Below, piece by piece: positions 29,801 through 39,041 of a stretch of DNA of 39,715 nucleotides. A program made the translations under genes and the position numbers. Numbering within the stretch: position 1 is the first letter of the stretch; each line of letters opens with the position of its first letter. A model generated the notes under the pieces. The model was not told the DNA's origin, searched no databases, and saw nothing but the letters and a program-made list of their open reading frames with translations. Origin of the DNA: Leishmania donovani (taxonomy: Eukaryota; Euglenozoa; Kinetoplastea; Trypanosomatida; Trypanosomatidae); NCBI RefSeq assembly GCF_000227135.1, contig NC_018260.1:241626-281340 (forward strand), given 5' to 3'.

Positions 29801-31921
29801 TCGACGCCTCGTGGACGAGCTGCCGGCGAGGCCGGCCCCGGGGCCAGGGGCGCGGGGATGCCCCCTTGCGGTGCAGTGTGTGGCGCTGCACCACCCTTGT
29901 CAACCACGGCGCTGAATAGTCAACTTACTGCGTCCGCGCCCGGCACTCCCGGTTCCGTTCGGGACCCTCGGCGGCGATCACCCGCCCCTACCATGACGGC
30001 CAGCGGTGGATCAGAGCAGCTGTCACGCATGGCTGCTCGGCGAGGGGATGGCCCCAGCGGATTATCAAGTGGCGCCGGCACCTCCCCGCCCCAGAGGGCA
30101 GCCGCGACGGCCTCGGACGATCTTCTGCCGGAGCTCTTCTCGGCGCAGGAGGCGGCGAACACCATCACCATTGTGTTTGACCTGGATGAAACGCTCTGCA
30201 ACAACCGGTGCTTCACCGGACCTATACTTCGACCCGGCGCCGCGCTGCTTCTCCACACGCTGCGCGGCCTCTGCCCCTCACCTCGATACAAACTTATCGA
30301 CACCCACACCCGCAGCCAGCATGCCTCGAATCGGCTGTATGACGAGGCAATGCACCGTATGGGAGTGACGCCGCTGTACCGCTCACGGGTTGCGCAGAGA
30401 CAGTCGGCGGATGGCTACCGCCGCACTAACAGCACCGCTCCCGCTGGCACTATTGCGGCGTCGGGTGTCGACGCGTCCGGGGTTTCAGGTAAGACCTGTT
30501 CTGCTGGCTTGTGCAGCACCGGTGAGGCGCGTCCTGCCACGGCGAAGGATACAAACCCTCTTCGACTGGAGCTGGTGCTGTGGACGGCGAGCGAAGAGAG
30601 TCTGGCCCGGCGCGCCATGTGCCACATTGACCCGGCGAACAAGATCTTCGACGAAGCCATTTATCGCGACACGCGGTGGTATCGTGACTCGCACTACACG
30701 AAGGAGCTGTGCCGACTTGGCCGGTGCATGAATCGCGTGGTCATCGTCGAGAACTCGATCGAATCTGTCATTCGCAATCGCCAGAACTCCATCCTGGTTA
30801 CCAGCTTTGTACGCAACCGCCTCGACCGGCAACTCTTCCTCGTGCGCGAAGTCCTACGAGACTGGGTTTGTGGCATGAAGGCGAAGCTGGCGGAGCAGCA
30901 GTACGCATCCCGCGCTGCCAGTTCGCTGCGGGAGAGCGTTGAACGTACGGCGGATAGCGATGTCACGTTGCACGCCTTCAGAGAAGATTCGGTTGGTTCC
31001 CGGGCCGGGGAGTCTGCCGAGGAGGGGGGCGAGAGTCCGGTGCCGCCACACTCGACGCGGCCGCCCGCACGCGTTGGCCGAAGTGAAAGCGGGCCAGCGG
31101 TGATGAATCATGCGGGCACACACCTTGGCGACAGAGACCCCATCAACGATAATTCTGACGGTAACGGCTCGCAACGTGGTGCAGCTCCTGAACTGGCCCT
31201 GTCAGCGCCGTGCCGGGCCTCCGCTCATGCTGTGTCGGTGCCCAGCTCGCCGCCGCGTTCCGCCCCTCGCCCCCTCAGTGCTATGGCGCGTCGCGCGCCA
31301 AACATTGTGGAGTTTCTGCAGCACCATCGGCTCATCTTTCCAGACTCGAACTTCCTTCGCTTCCAGCTTACGGGCGACGTCATGAAGCACCTGCAGACCA
31401 AGGAGGCCGCCCTCATCGCCGCTGCCCTCCACCCGCCGCAGACGGCAGCTGAACAAGCGGACACGCGGGCGGCGCGTTCCATCGGCTGCGGACCTGCTTC
31501 TCGCACAACCCGATCCGTGCGCGCACCACCGAACGTGCCGCCCTCCTCCACGCCTCCAGTAACTACTACCGCGCCTACCACGGCAAACCCGGCAGGGCCT
31601 GCACCAAGAACGCCGCAATCCCGCGCTGCTGGCCGTGCATCTCCTAGCGGGGGTGGGGCTGCAGAGGACGGCGCTTCCGCAGCTGCGACGCGGCTGCGTA
31701 TTCCAGGGAAGGAGGTGGGCGCGGCGAGAACGCCTGCAGCGGCGGCGACTCCGACGTCTCCGTTGGGAGGACCCGTGGTGGGCGCCACTGGGAACAGCCG
31801 CCCCGGCCACTCATCCTCCAACGGTGTGGCTCGTGCGGCAATTGCAAACCGCGACCCGGCGGTGCGACCGCAGCGCACAGTGTCTGCGCCTCCCAAGCGT
31901 TCAGTGACGAACGAGACGTAG
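26879..31921 (+). CDS. FCP1/SCP-type (NLI-interacting-factor-like) HAD phosphatase with very long disordered N-terminus
   Basis: The catalytic part of this 1680-residue protein lies at about 1090-1345. It has the HAD motif I FDLDETLCNN (near 1098-1107), giving the two catalytic Asp residues in D-L-D-E-T. A LELVLWTAS motif II follows near 1230, then a YTKELCRLGRCMNRVVIVENS stretch near 1270-1292 that matches the Y-x-K-D-L-x-x-L-G-R...V-D-N-S of FCP1/SCP enzymes. The usual Asp of V-D-N-S is Glu here (VENS). An insert of about 100 residues separates motifs I and II. Known relatives dephosphorylate Ser/Thr, for example the RNA polymerase II tail; the substrate here is unknown. The first ~1000 residues are Ser/Pro-rich and disordered, with a charged helix at about 799-845. 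The C-terminus is also disordered. ATG 26879 is the first after the acceptor at 26605. Confidence 0.88.
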   Translation: MSVSSDSCHTSENSDSADALNSNRPQRLSLIRKQRSLTSPSPRSHTPAPLSHLTSLTTVASQPPSKKDRDRRNDYTKLSSEPRKRSNTAASSMRRETLERAYARHASSVGTTAAASSLQASRATDVEPYARTSPTTSSLNSASFSLTRMRPSSAASPATAVRGATPHAQIRSTSRPASRSVPGYLHSTFSSRAHLPVPPPELPTADAALAPLPVSVTGTTSSNHSIDTGSAPPPTTSPLPSSIESERKMCSTDNNGVIRPGRTRVSDLDSPTGTPASPAVIHGSRSRGYGGASGARAEVAISPPFLLDGIAAPILTHRNPITDPAPHIHGGKRRNRVTLESSFASVLEGAGGEPAPAPPPPALIHSSSQSVEEQLGITANAAEDPRSSSTLNHASSQPPCTPKQQLQKQPMHAHNPSQSMVALLSVPQTPRRPVIVSEVKGRRLPAPNTSQLNEKLQIARTGEEAVCTALPSSLPAASYGAPIHKARPVPAFPPPPPEYAPVSAHSAQTLPHSCPSSAGEDGPPSSTAPLDAAAGDSTEPQPSKGPQSRSASSCTPERGSSLEHRSSALPRSPSADAAVYSPVSVQEQPLSKESIRSASLETTASAHLSPRSPSAPRSPPTSAATPPSSVGPAAQLSPSMDSVHNDVEEETPVARTTPPQPAPMRLPELHVVAGSVVSAASERSLSSHRSGSRSTPLENFAALLEDLHVLWKEEEPLTCDVSPVSHASNGAFDGCTSRSTARVMAEPKDDESGSVMYPADTSDPNREGPEEAEQVPESFLDGPLRGTDTTGHAPITPRLRRRIEKDQRRELEMLRAATKERHSEILGSLDSPETLMRELERMEADRDGQEDGGRSTTLNVTDEVETPPAARSSQKRPPAVPASSRTSPTSLVAQGSRAKPEGRLPVRDAGRAAAPTTEKSSNTESSARKGRPSVSAASTPGARVRERSQAVLRSSRRTNAPENGSTGNGDGVCISTPRGRAAGEAGPGARGAGMPPCGAVCGAAPPLSTTALNSQLTASAPGTPGSVRDPRRRSPAPTMTASGGSEQLSRMAARRGDGPSGLSSGAGTSPPQRAAATASDDLLPELFSAQEAANTITIVFDLDETLCNNRCFTGPILRPGAALLLHTLRGLCPSPRYKLIDTHTRSQHASNRLYDEAMHRMGVTPLYRSRVAQRQSADGYRRTNSTAPAGTIAASGVDASGVSGKTCSAGLCSTGEARPATAKDTNPLRLELVLWTASEESLARRAMCHIDPANKIFDEAIYRDTRWYRDSHYTKELCRLGRCMNRVVIVENSIESVIRNRQNSILVTSFVRNRLDRQLFLVREVLRDWVCGMKAKLAEQQYASRAASSLRESVERTADSDVTLHAFREDSVGSRAGESAEEGGESPVPPHSTRPPARVGRSESGPAVMNHAGTHLGDRDPINDNSDGNGSQRGAAPELALSAPCRASAHAVSVPSSPPRSAPRPLSAMARRAPNIVEFLQHHRLIFPDSNFLRFQLTGDVMKHLQTKEAALIAAALHPPQTAAEQADTRAARSIGCGPASRTTRSVRAPPNVPPSSTPPVTTTAPTTANPAGPAPRTPQSRAAGRASPSGGGAAEDGASAAATRLRIPGKEVGAARTPAAAATPTSPLGGPVVGATGNSRPGHSSSNGVARAAIANRDPAVRPQRTVSAPPKRSVTNET

Positions 31922-32350
31922 GGCTCGCGCGGCAGTGTGAGGGAGAAAAAAAGGAAGTTGAGCTGAATGACGCGTCGAGGGCCAACCCATTCTATCAAGG
32001 GCAAGGGAGAACGGCCACGGGGGGGGTGAAGGTCTGAGCACGTTCCGCGTGCGCGGACACGTGTGTGCGTGTGGCTAGAGCTCCTTTCTCTCCTCATTTT
32101 CCTCTCCCCTCTCGTGGCTGAGGCAGCATGTCGTATCCATGAGAGCTCGTGCAATGTGAAGCTCAGTGTCATCGGATCGACTTCTGGCGGTGCGCAGGGT
32201 GCAGGAGGCGCATTTAGGGGCGCATCTGCTTCCCTGAAACAAACTTGTCGACCACGGAACCGCCAGCGCGTCACGCCACCCTTCCCCCTTCCCCCCCCCC
32301 CAAACAGGGGTCGGAGCACCTTAACGACGGTTTGTGTGTGCGTTTGTGTG
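31922..32350 (+). other. Phosphatase 3' spacer before SIDER copy B
   Basis: No gene is seen. It has a C-run at about 32290-32301 and a short GT-rich stretch (32331-32352) just at the left edge of the repeat. SIDER copy B starts only 430 nt after the stop codon, so it probably lies in the phosphatase 3'UTR. Confidence 0.5.
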
Positions 32351-32932
32351 TGGGCACACCTCTCGGCTCATGGTGGCTCAGAGTCCAGTGCCCCTTCCCC
32401 CCACTCTCTTCAGAAGCCAGGCAACCCTCCTCCCTCATCTCTATCCCTGCCTATGCCAGAGCCACCTCTGGTGCTGGCAGGGCCGAGTGCCTGCGACGCA
32501 GCGCAGTCAGGGCGGTGCATTGCTGCGGATGGCGGTGGCCGGATCCTGGATGGTGCTGCTTGGGGGCGAACTGCGACAGTGAACACGCTTGTGCCATCCA
32601 CATGATGGGCAGAGTGTCCGCGTGACTCGAACGCATCCCACCCCCGGCCCTCGCACGGCCCACTGGTGTGGGGAGATCTGAGCCGCCCCGAGGAGAGGGG
32701 GGTGGGATGCACCAGGGGTGGCAGCCGGCATAGCGGGGGAGCGGCTGTGAGGCGACCTGCACGGTGAAGGCTGGCCAGAGTTTGAGGCAGAGACGGTGCT
32801 GAGATGACTGGGCCGGCGCATTGCTGTAATGCGTGTGCCTAGCGTTGCTTCGCACCCCGCTGGTGGGGCCTGTGACAGACCCTGCGTAGAGCACAGTTGA
32901 GCTCGTGCTGTACGGGACATAGAATGGACACG
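32351..32932 (+). mobile_element. SIDER-like degenerate retroposon, copy B
   Basis: This 582-bp partner of the element at 14159-14713 has the same orientation. The ends match almost perfectly, but the middle (about 32484-32596) differs and is longer, including roughly 28 extra bases after the shared GCTGGCAGGG. An A-rich stretch (about 32939-32951) follows. I see no target-site duplication. Its place in the likely 3'UTR of the phosphatase gene would expose that mRNA to SIDER-linked decay, which is known for SIDER2-bearing Leishmania transcripts. Confidence 0.8.
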
Positions 32933-33758
32933 CATTGGACCAAAAAGAAAAGGCGGAATGGGTAACAAGTGGGTGGGGCTGCTCGCCCTCCACTTCTTCT
33001 GTAGCTGGATCGACGACCGGGTCTACCGTTGCTACTGTTGTTCTCTGCGCCGTTATGGCTTGGTTCTCGCGCGTACAGCCGTTGGCCTCGTGCAATCTGT
33101 GTGTGCTTCTTGTCGTTGAATTTGCCTCTTCCGAACTCGCATCTTTTTCAGCAAGCACGGGTGAGTGTGCGTGGGCTGCTGCTTGCTCGAGTATCTCCAC
33201 TCTGCTCCAGCGTCGCCTCTTTCTGTGTCTTTCTTTCTCCTGCCCAACCCCCCTTGCTCGCCACCCACGTACTCTCCTGCGACACCGCTATCCTCCCCTT
33301 CCTTCTCCCCGCAAGCCGTCGAAAGCTCGCCGACGCCATCTGTAGACGAGGAGCTGCCGTTGCCTGTTGCACGAACCCCGAGGCGCACCCAGTGGCTTGC
33401 TCTCTCTCTCTCAGCGGCAGTTGTGTTCCCTTTCAGTTCTTCGGCATATCCACGTTTTATAGCGCACTTCTGCCGTGGTCTTTTCTGAGGTGGCGGTGCC
33501 GGCCGCTCTGGTGCGTTAGGAAGCGCGTGGTGCTTGGTATCCAGCTGAGTATCAGTCGCCTGAACATAAGTCTACACGGACGTGGGAAAACGGCCCGGCG
33601 ATGCGTATGCCAGTGTATTTTCTTTTCTCACATCGCGTGCAAGACTGGTGTGAGCGACAGTATCCTTCGCGCTAATTGCCATACCTGACCTGGAGAGGCT
33701 CGTAAAAAAGTCACATTAGAGTCACGGTCGAACATATAAACATCCAAATAAAAGGGAG
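32933..33758 (+). other. Spacer and leader of the 33759 gene
   Basis: C/T-rich tracts occur at about 33196-33312, 33398-33416 and 33618-33629. Candidate acceptors are AG 33314-33315 and AG 33642-33643. Only the second leaves a leader without upstream ATGs, since ATGs occur at 33601 and 33607. No gene is visible. Confidence 0.5.
33642..33643 (+). promoter_or_regulatory. Predicted spliced-leader acceptor AG for the 33759 gene
   Basis: AG follows a T-rich tract (33616-33629) and gives a 115-nt leader free of ATG. AG 33315 after a stronger tract is the alternative. Confidence 0.4.
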
Positions 33759-36700
33759 ATGGCCACTCGCTGCCCCGTGCCAGCCAGCCAGCAGTTGCGG
33801 GCGCGGCGAATGCTGATCACGTACGTGGCCTGCTGTTTGTCGACTGCGAGGAGCGCTTCTTGGAATCAGCGACGATGCTGCGTATTCTTTTCGATGGCCC
33901 CGCAGCCACCTTCGATGCCTCTCGCCAGCCCACCGCCCCTTCATGACACGATCGCGGCAGCGACGTCGAAAACCGCCCCTGAGGACTTCGCCGTCGCCTT
34001 TGCACGTGCTGCGGCCGACGTAGCCGATGACCTTCCGCAAGGCGGCAGCTGCGCTACCCATTTTCAGAGGTCGGCCCACCTTTCCGCCTGGACGGAGTAC
34101 CTCGTCGGGTTACGCGGCGCACCTCCTAGCAAAACAGCCGAGGCACCTCAGGAGAGCGGCGGTGCCTCGATGAGGGTCTCGTCCTCTACCGCCGGGGCTC
34201 CTCTGACCGGCGACTTTGCGGCTGCACAGGATATGTTTCTGCACCATATCTTCGACGATGTTAAGGAAGCGGCATTGTACTCGACCACTCGCCGCCCAGA
34301 GGCGTTTCTGCGCCCTGAGCAAGCGGCGACCGACGTCACTCCTGCGGGCGAGTTTCAGTGGCAGCTTATGCCGCTATCAGTGGCGCTGAAGGACATGGAA
34401 GCTGTCCTGCAGGACATGCTCCTGCGGGAGCAGAGGGATTGCTTCAAAGGTGAGTCGGCCGGGTTCCCCGCCGACTCGGTGGTCGCGTTTTGGCGCGCCA
34501 TGCTGGAGCAGGCATTCCTCGGACAATACTGTGAGCTCGCCGCGCTGAATGCCGGCGACGTGGCAGCACCCAGTGCGCCGCAACATTGGCTGCACCACAT
34601 CTACCCTTACGACTACTCCCGGCAACCGGCAGGACTGCGACGGCGTCTCGAGAGTGGCATCCGTGCGCTTCTCTGCTCATCTGCCTACACACTTCACATG
34701 CACTGGGAGCAGCACATGGCGCGCCATCATCCATCGGATGGCGCTGCAACGATCTTGGGGCTCGAGTTTGTCATGCTTTGGTGGTGGGCTAATCCGGATC
34801 AGATGCCAATTGAGGTATCCCTCTCTGCGGCTCGACTGCCGCCACCGACGCGGCAGTCGTTGCGACAGCAAGAGTCGCCATCGGAGGCGGCTGCTTTGGG
34901 ACACCACGAAGCTAGCAGGCGGCAGCCAGCCGCGTCACCGCGGCGAGCAGTGGATACCTCAATGGCACCGCCATCTGTTGAGCAGCATTTGCAGCGCTAC
35001 CTCGCTCACCATTTGGGCTCGGGTAGCGCCGATGCGCATACCCATCCTCAGCATGAGCAGCAACTGCGGCAACAGCGGCGTCGCCATGCTGTACTCCGCG
35101 ACGGTGGTCTTCTCTGTCCGGCAGCGGTGTTTCCTCCAGCATACCAAGACGCGCTCCGTGCACACTTGGCCCGCGTGCGCGACAGGAAAAGCCTGACCAC
35201 ATGCCCATTGTTCCTGCGCTTGGTGGAGGTGGCTCTGGCGGTGGCCACATCCGATGCGGCGGCCGTAAGTGGGGGCAACGTGCCAAGCTCGTCGGCACAC
35301 CCCGCCCAATGCAAGCTTCTGAGCGCGGCTGCCCGCCGCGGTCGAGAAATCGCCATTCAGCTTTGCCAAGAGTGGCTGTGGCCAGTGGTATGCGGTCGCT
35401 CTTCTCCGCTCACGATGCCATCGATCGGGCAGGCGCCTCAGCGTTGTAGCGCCGCCGTCGCGCACGCGCCGCCACACGCCGAGTCGATGGAGACATTTGA
35501 GGACTGGGCTGTGCTGATAGCAGCCGTAGCGGCGGTGTCGCAGGTGCGCGGCAACCTGCTCGCGTTGCGGCGTGCGGGCGGAGCGAGTGTGCAAGGAAGG
35601 CGTGAAGGAGCGCATTGCGCGACCATCCCCGGAGCCGGCGGTAGCAGCAGTGAAGAGGCGGATGCTGCGACGTTGGATAGAGGCACGAGCCTCGCTCACG
35701 TTCGTGACCACCTCTATATGCCTCTGATGCGAGCCTTGCTGGCCGACCGCGAAGATGTGTCGTCCAGTGACGACGAGCGTTCTGTCGATGTCTACGGTGT
35801 GACAGTGCCAGACGACATGCCTGGTTGGGTGGCCCTTGTATTCGCGCGCGTGTCCGCCTGCTTTGAGGAGGCCGGGATGCTGCAACGCGACGTAGCCCGC
35901 CAGCCTGCGACCCCTGCGCGGCTCTGGTGCCTTCTCTTCCACGCCATGTGTGACGCGTTCCCCGGCGTCTTTCATTCGCGCAACACCGTGACGGTCATGT
36001 GGACGCTGCTGGCGCTCGAGGGAGTTTGCGCGGGGCCGTCGCTCTACTACAGCACCTATCGCGCGACAAATGCCGGCAAAACACAGACGATGTCCGCGTG
36101 GCTGAACACGCTGGCAGTTTGGAACAGCTCCATCGTAGGTGCTACCGAGCTTGCCCAGTTGAAGACACTGCCGAGCTGCGCCGGTGAAAACGAAGGTGTG
36201 GCTGCATGCGCGCTGTGCCCGCAGACAGAGAGGTGCCAGCGGACCGCGTTTGTTCTCTCGACTGCCGTGGTCGAAACTTCAGCTAACGATGGTGATCTGA
36301 GACCCTCGGGAGTCGGAGCGTCTCCGGCACACTCGCGACAAGGGAGGAGGCGCGGTAGAGTGACGTCTCTTCCCTCGTTCGCCAGTACCTTGTCTCCTGC
36401 ATTACCACTGCAGCGGAGCTCCGCAGCTGCACTCGCCCAAGCGCAGGCCCATCTCACCTCCTGCGTGGAGCTGTCTGAAGAGGTGGTGACGGTTTCCATC
36501 GAGGTCTTCCGGCGATACGCAACGCTGCCGGTGTCGGTGCCTGGCGTGAGGACGCTGCCCTCCATCGAGACTGCTGCATCGGTGCCCCACGTGGGAGAGG
36601 AGCGACACCGCCATAACGGCGACAGGCTACCGACAGAGGCGGCGTTGTTGCGGCCTCGGGGGCACCCATCATTGATGGTGCTTCTCCGCCTTCTTCAGGT

Positions 36701-39041
36701 TGTGGCACTGTTCGGTGAAGCCGGAAACCCCGCATCTGTCGGCGATCCTGGTCTTGTCCAATGCGTGGTGGATGATGTGATGCGTGCATGTCATCCTGCG
36801 GTTGCTGCGTACCTGCGCAGGCTGCGCGTCTACGCGGCGGCAGCGTCAGGGAGAAGCGGTGCCCTGGCGCTGCTACACAATGAAGCACTGCAGAGTGCAC
36901 TAGATAGCCTTCCTCCCTCACTAGGGCGGCAGCGTCTCATGAAGGCGTTGCTGTGGTCTGGACTACCAGCCTCCGCGTTGGAGAAAGGAAAGGCGACCGA
37001 GGCAGTAGTGTACGGCAGCGGCTCTCTTGCATGGTATGTACTGGAGAGAAATCAGCAGCGGTTCCTCGCCTTCAACGAACACAACACGTCTGCCGCCGCA
37101 TCCATCGACACGGCGGACGGCAGACACCACAAGCGGCAGCCATTCTCCACCCACGAGAGAAGCGAAAGAGGCAGCGGCGCAGGCGATGGCACGAACAGTT
37201 TCGCAGAAGTGGTGTCTTGCTTGGATGAGGTTGTGAAGCACCTTTGGCAGTTGGCGATCGCTATCCCAGACACGGCCCGTGTTGCCCTCTTCCTTTACCC
37301 GTACGTGAAAAATGTCGTGGTAAGGCGCACTAGCCAAGACACAGCCGTGAACTCTCCGGAAACGGACGTCAACTGTTCTGATGAAGGCGCGTCGGCGCCA
37401 ACTAGCTGCGACAGCGATGGGGTGGCCGACAATGAACCCGAGTCCGCCCGGGTGAGCAGCGACGAAGACACATCACCCGCCTTGTCCACCGCCGCTGCTG
37501 GCGAAGACATACCCGATGCGTTGGAGTGCGAAAGCGGCGCCCTCCTGGAAGGCACAGCAGACGAGTGCCTCGACGCCGAAGTCGAGGGGGTCGACGTTAC
37601 TGCGGACTGGGGCACGAGCACTTTGCCCGTGGAGGATGACTTCGACGACGTGGCGGCCGTCGTGCCTGCAGCAGAGGACGCGCACGCACCACTGATCGCC
37701 GCCTCGCTGTGGGACTCGCGCGCGGCGGTCAGATCTTCTGTGACCCGCGATGCAACGCAGCATGAAGACAACGACATCACACCCGTGCGCAGCCATGACG
37801 AACACGGCGTAAAACATGGGGACTCGACGGAAGGCGCAGACAGCTACGACACACCGACGCACCATGACGACTATCGCGCGCTAGCACACGCGCTGCTACT
37901 CGCCACACCTGCGGCGCAGCACATCTTCTCTTCGCTGCTCGAGGTGCTCTCTTGGACAGCCACGCCGCAGACATCTTCGACAGACAGCGCGACGAGCTGG
38001 GCTCTCGTCTGCCCTCTAGGCCATGCGCAACTGTCAGGTGACATTGGTTGCCATTGGCGCGCACGACTGGCTGCCAATTACGGCAAGTGCGTGTCTGTGT
38101 GGCAGGCGCACTGCCATCTCACCAGCGCGAGTGCAGCGGCCACGCCGGGGGCGGCCGTGCTGTGTCGGCCACAGACCATAGAGCGCGTCGCTCTTCTCCT
38201 TTTGCAGTCGTGCCCTGACGTCTATGTACTGGGGCTGCTACTCCTTGCGATGGCGGGTGGCGCAGCGGATACTCAGGACGTGTCGCGCAGTGCAGCGGAA
38301 GCGTTTGCACGTCGTCTCCGACGCACTGGCTCGCTGCTTCCGTGGTCAGTCGAGTCGTCTCTGGCGCAGCTTCTTTTTCACGCCGGTGTGACGGCTGCGA
38401 GTGTGCGACGGTGGCGCGCGGAGCGTGGGTTGACAGACGGCTCGGCGGTGCGCTGCGGCACGGTAGGCGCTGCCTCCGCAGCGCTCCTGCATGTTGCGGA
38501 CCATCGCAGGCTGCTGCAGCGCGTGCGAAAAAACTCGGGCACAGTTGGCGGTGGAGGCGGCACCAGTGTTGCCGATTACGAGGTGAAGCGTGATCTGCTG
38601 CTGAGCATGGGCAGCCTACTCCTCTGCTCTCTGCAGCAGCGGGGTGCAGCGGGGTCGCAGTGCCATGAACTGTATCGGTACAATGCTTACGTGAACGAGT
38701 TTCTTCTTCACCGCATGCCCGCCGTGGAGACCGGACGGTTTTCGCCATCGTCGTCGTCGCCGGATGTGCCCATCACCGCCCTGCGCGTCCTTCTCCCGTC
38801 TGCGCAGCTAAGCAGTCCATCCCCTAGCAGCATGCCGCCGCAGCAGGTCGTCTCCCTGAGAATCGCGTGGCAGCGCCGCATCGGGCGTTCGGACAGGGCG
38901 ACACTGCGAAGGTGCTTCCAAAGAACAGATGCCTGTGCAACTACGGTAAAGCACGACGGCACCTACTGCGACAACTTCGCTTCCGTACAGAAAAAAGAGC
39001 CCATGGGCGAGAACGAAGACTACGCAGCAGCATTCGCCTAA
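33759..39041 (+). CDS. Very large protein of unknown function (1760 residues)
   Basis: I do not recognise a family. Residues 1-62 contain no acidic residue and several Arg (RARRMLITYVACCLSTAR), which could be a mitochondrial targeting sequence. If Met46 (MAPQPPSMP) is the true start, this feature is lost. Helical, Ala/Leu/Trp-rich blocks lie at about 140-350 (WLHHIYPYDYSRQPAGLRRR, LGLEFVMLWWWANPDQMP), 650-800 (a CALCPQTERC Cys cluster near 815) and 960-1120 (VMRACHPAVAAYLRRLRVYA). These resemble an alpha-solenoid but show no clear repeat. Residues about 1199-1312 are strongly acidic. A further helical block fills about 1370-1660. It has no enzyme motif. Composition and length leave no doubt that it is a gene. 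The 3' end is about 645 nt before beta-tubulin. Confidence 0.85.
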   Translation: MATRCPVPASQQLRARRMLITYVACCLSTARSASWNQRRCCVFFSMAPQPPSMPLASPPPLHDTIAAATSKTAPEDFAVAFARAAADVADDLPQGGSCATHFQRSAHLSAWTEYLVGLRGAPPSKTAEAPQESGGASMRVSSSTAGAPLTGDFAAAQDMFLHHIFDDVKEAALYSTTRRPEAFLRPEQAATDVTPAGEFQWQLMPLSVALKDMEAVLQDMLLREQRDCFKGESAGFPADSVVAFWRAMLEQAFLGQYCELAALNAGDVAAPSAPQHWLHHIYPYDYSRQPAGLRRRLESGIRALLCSSAYTLHMHWEQHMARHHPSDGAATILGLEFVMLWWWANPDQMPIEVSLSAARLPPPTRQSLRQQESPSEAAALGHHEASRRQPAASPRRAVDTSMAPPSVEQHLQRYLAHHLGSGSADAHTHPQHEQQLRQQRRRHAVLRDGGLLCPAAVFPPAYQDALRAHLARVRDRKSLTTCPLFLRLVEVALAVATSDAAAVSGGNVPSSSAHPAQCKLLSAAARRGREIAIQLCQEWLWPVVCGRSSPLTMPSIGQAPQRCSAAVAHAPPHAESMETFEDWAVLIAAVAAVSQVRGNLLALRRAGGASVQGRREGAHCATIPGAGGSSSEEADAATLDRGTSLAHVRDHLYMPLMRALLADREDVSSSDDERSVDVYGVTVPDDMPGWVALVFARVSACFEEAGMLQRDVARQPATPARLWCLLFHAMCDAFPGVFHSRNTVTVMWTLLALEGVCAGPSLYYSTYRATNAGKTQTMSAWLNTLAVWNSSIVGATELAQLKTLPSCAGENEGVAACALCPQTERCQRTAFVLSTAVVETSANDGDLRPSGVGASPAHSRQGRRRGRVTSLPSFASTLSPALPLQRSSAAALAQAQAHLTSCVELSEEVVTVSIEVFRRYATLPVSVPGVRTLPSIETAASVPHVGEERHRHNGDRLPTEAALLRPRGHPSLMVLLRLLQVVALFGEAGNPASVGDPGLVQCVVDDVMRACHPAVAAYLRRLRVYAAAASGRSGALALLHNEALQSALDSLPPSLGRQRLMKALLWSGLPASALEKGKATEAVVYGSGSLAWYVLERNQQRFLAFNEHNTSAAASIDTADGRHHKRQPFSTHERSERGSGAGDGTNSFAEVVSCLDEVVKHLWQLAIAIPDTARVALFLYPYVKNVVVRRTSQDTAVNSPETDVNCSDEGASAPTSCDSDGVADNEPESARVSSDEDTSPALSTAAAGEDIPDALECESGALLEGTADECLDAEVEGVDVTADWGTSTLPVEDDFDDVAAVVPAAEDAHAPLIAASLWDSRAAVRSSVTRDATQHEDNDITPVRSHDEHGVKHGDSTEGADSYDTPTHHDDYRALAHALLLATPAAQHIFSSLLEVLSWTATPQTSSTDSATSWALVCPLGHAQLSGDIGCHWRARLAANYGKCVSVWQAHCHLTSASAAATPGAAVLCRPQTIERVALLLLQSCPDVYVLGLLLLAMAGGAADTQDVSRSAAEAFARRLRRTGSLLPWSVESSLAQLLFHAGVTAASVRRWRAERGLTDGSAVRCGTVGAASAALLHVADHRRLLQRVRKNSGTVGGGGGTSVADYEVKRDLLLSMGSLLLCSLQQRGAAGSQCHELYRYNAYVNEFLLHRMPAVETGRFSPSSSSPDVPITALRVLLPSAQLSSPSPSSMPPQQVVSLRIAWQRRIGRSDRATLRRCFQRTDACATTVKHDGTYCDNFASVQKKEPMGENEDYAAAFA

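Noticed and set aside
31225..32319. 364-codon minus-strand open frame
   Set aside because: It is antisense to the phosphatase 3' end and spacer, low complexity, with no domain.
32451..33200. Minus-strand frames across SIDER copies (also 14249-14795)
   Set aside because: The same peptide appears in both places only because the retroposon repeats. SIDERs do not code for protein.
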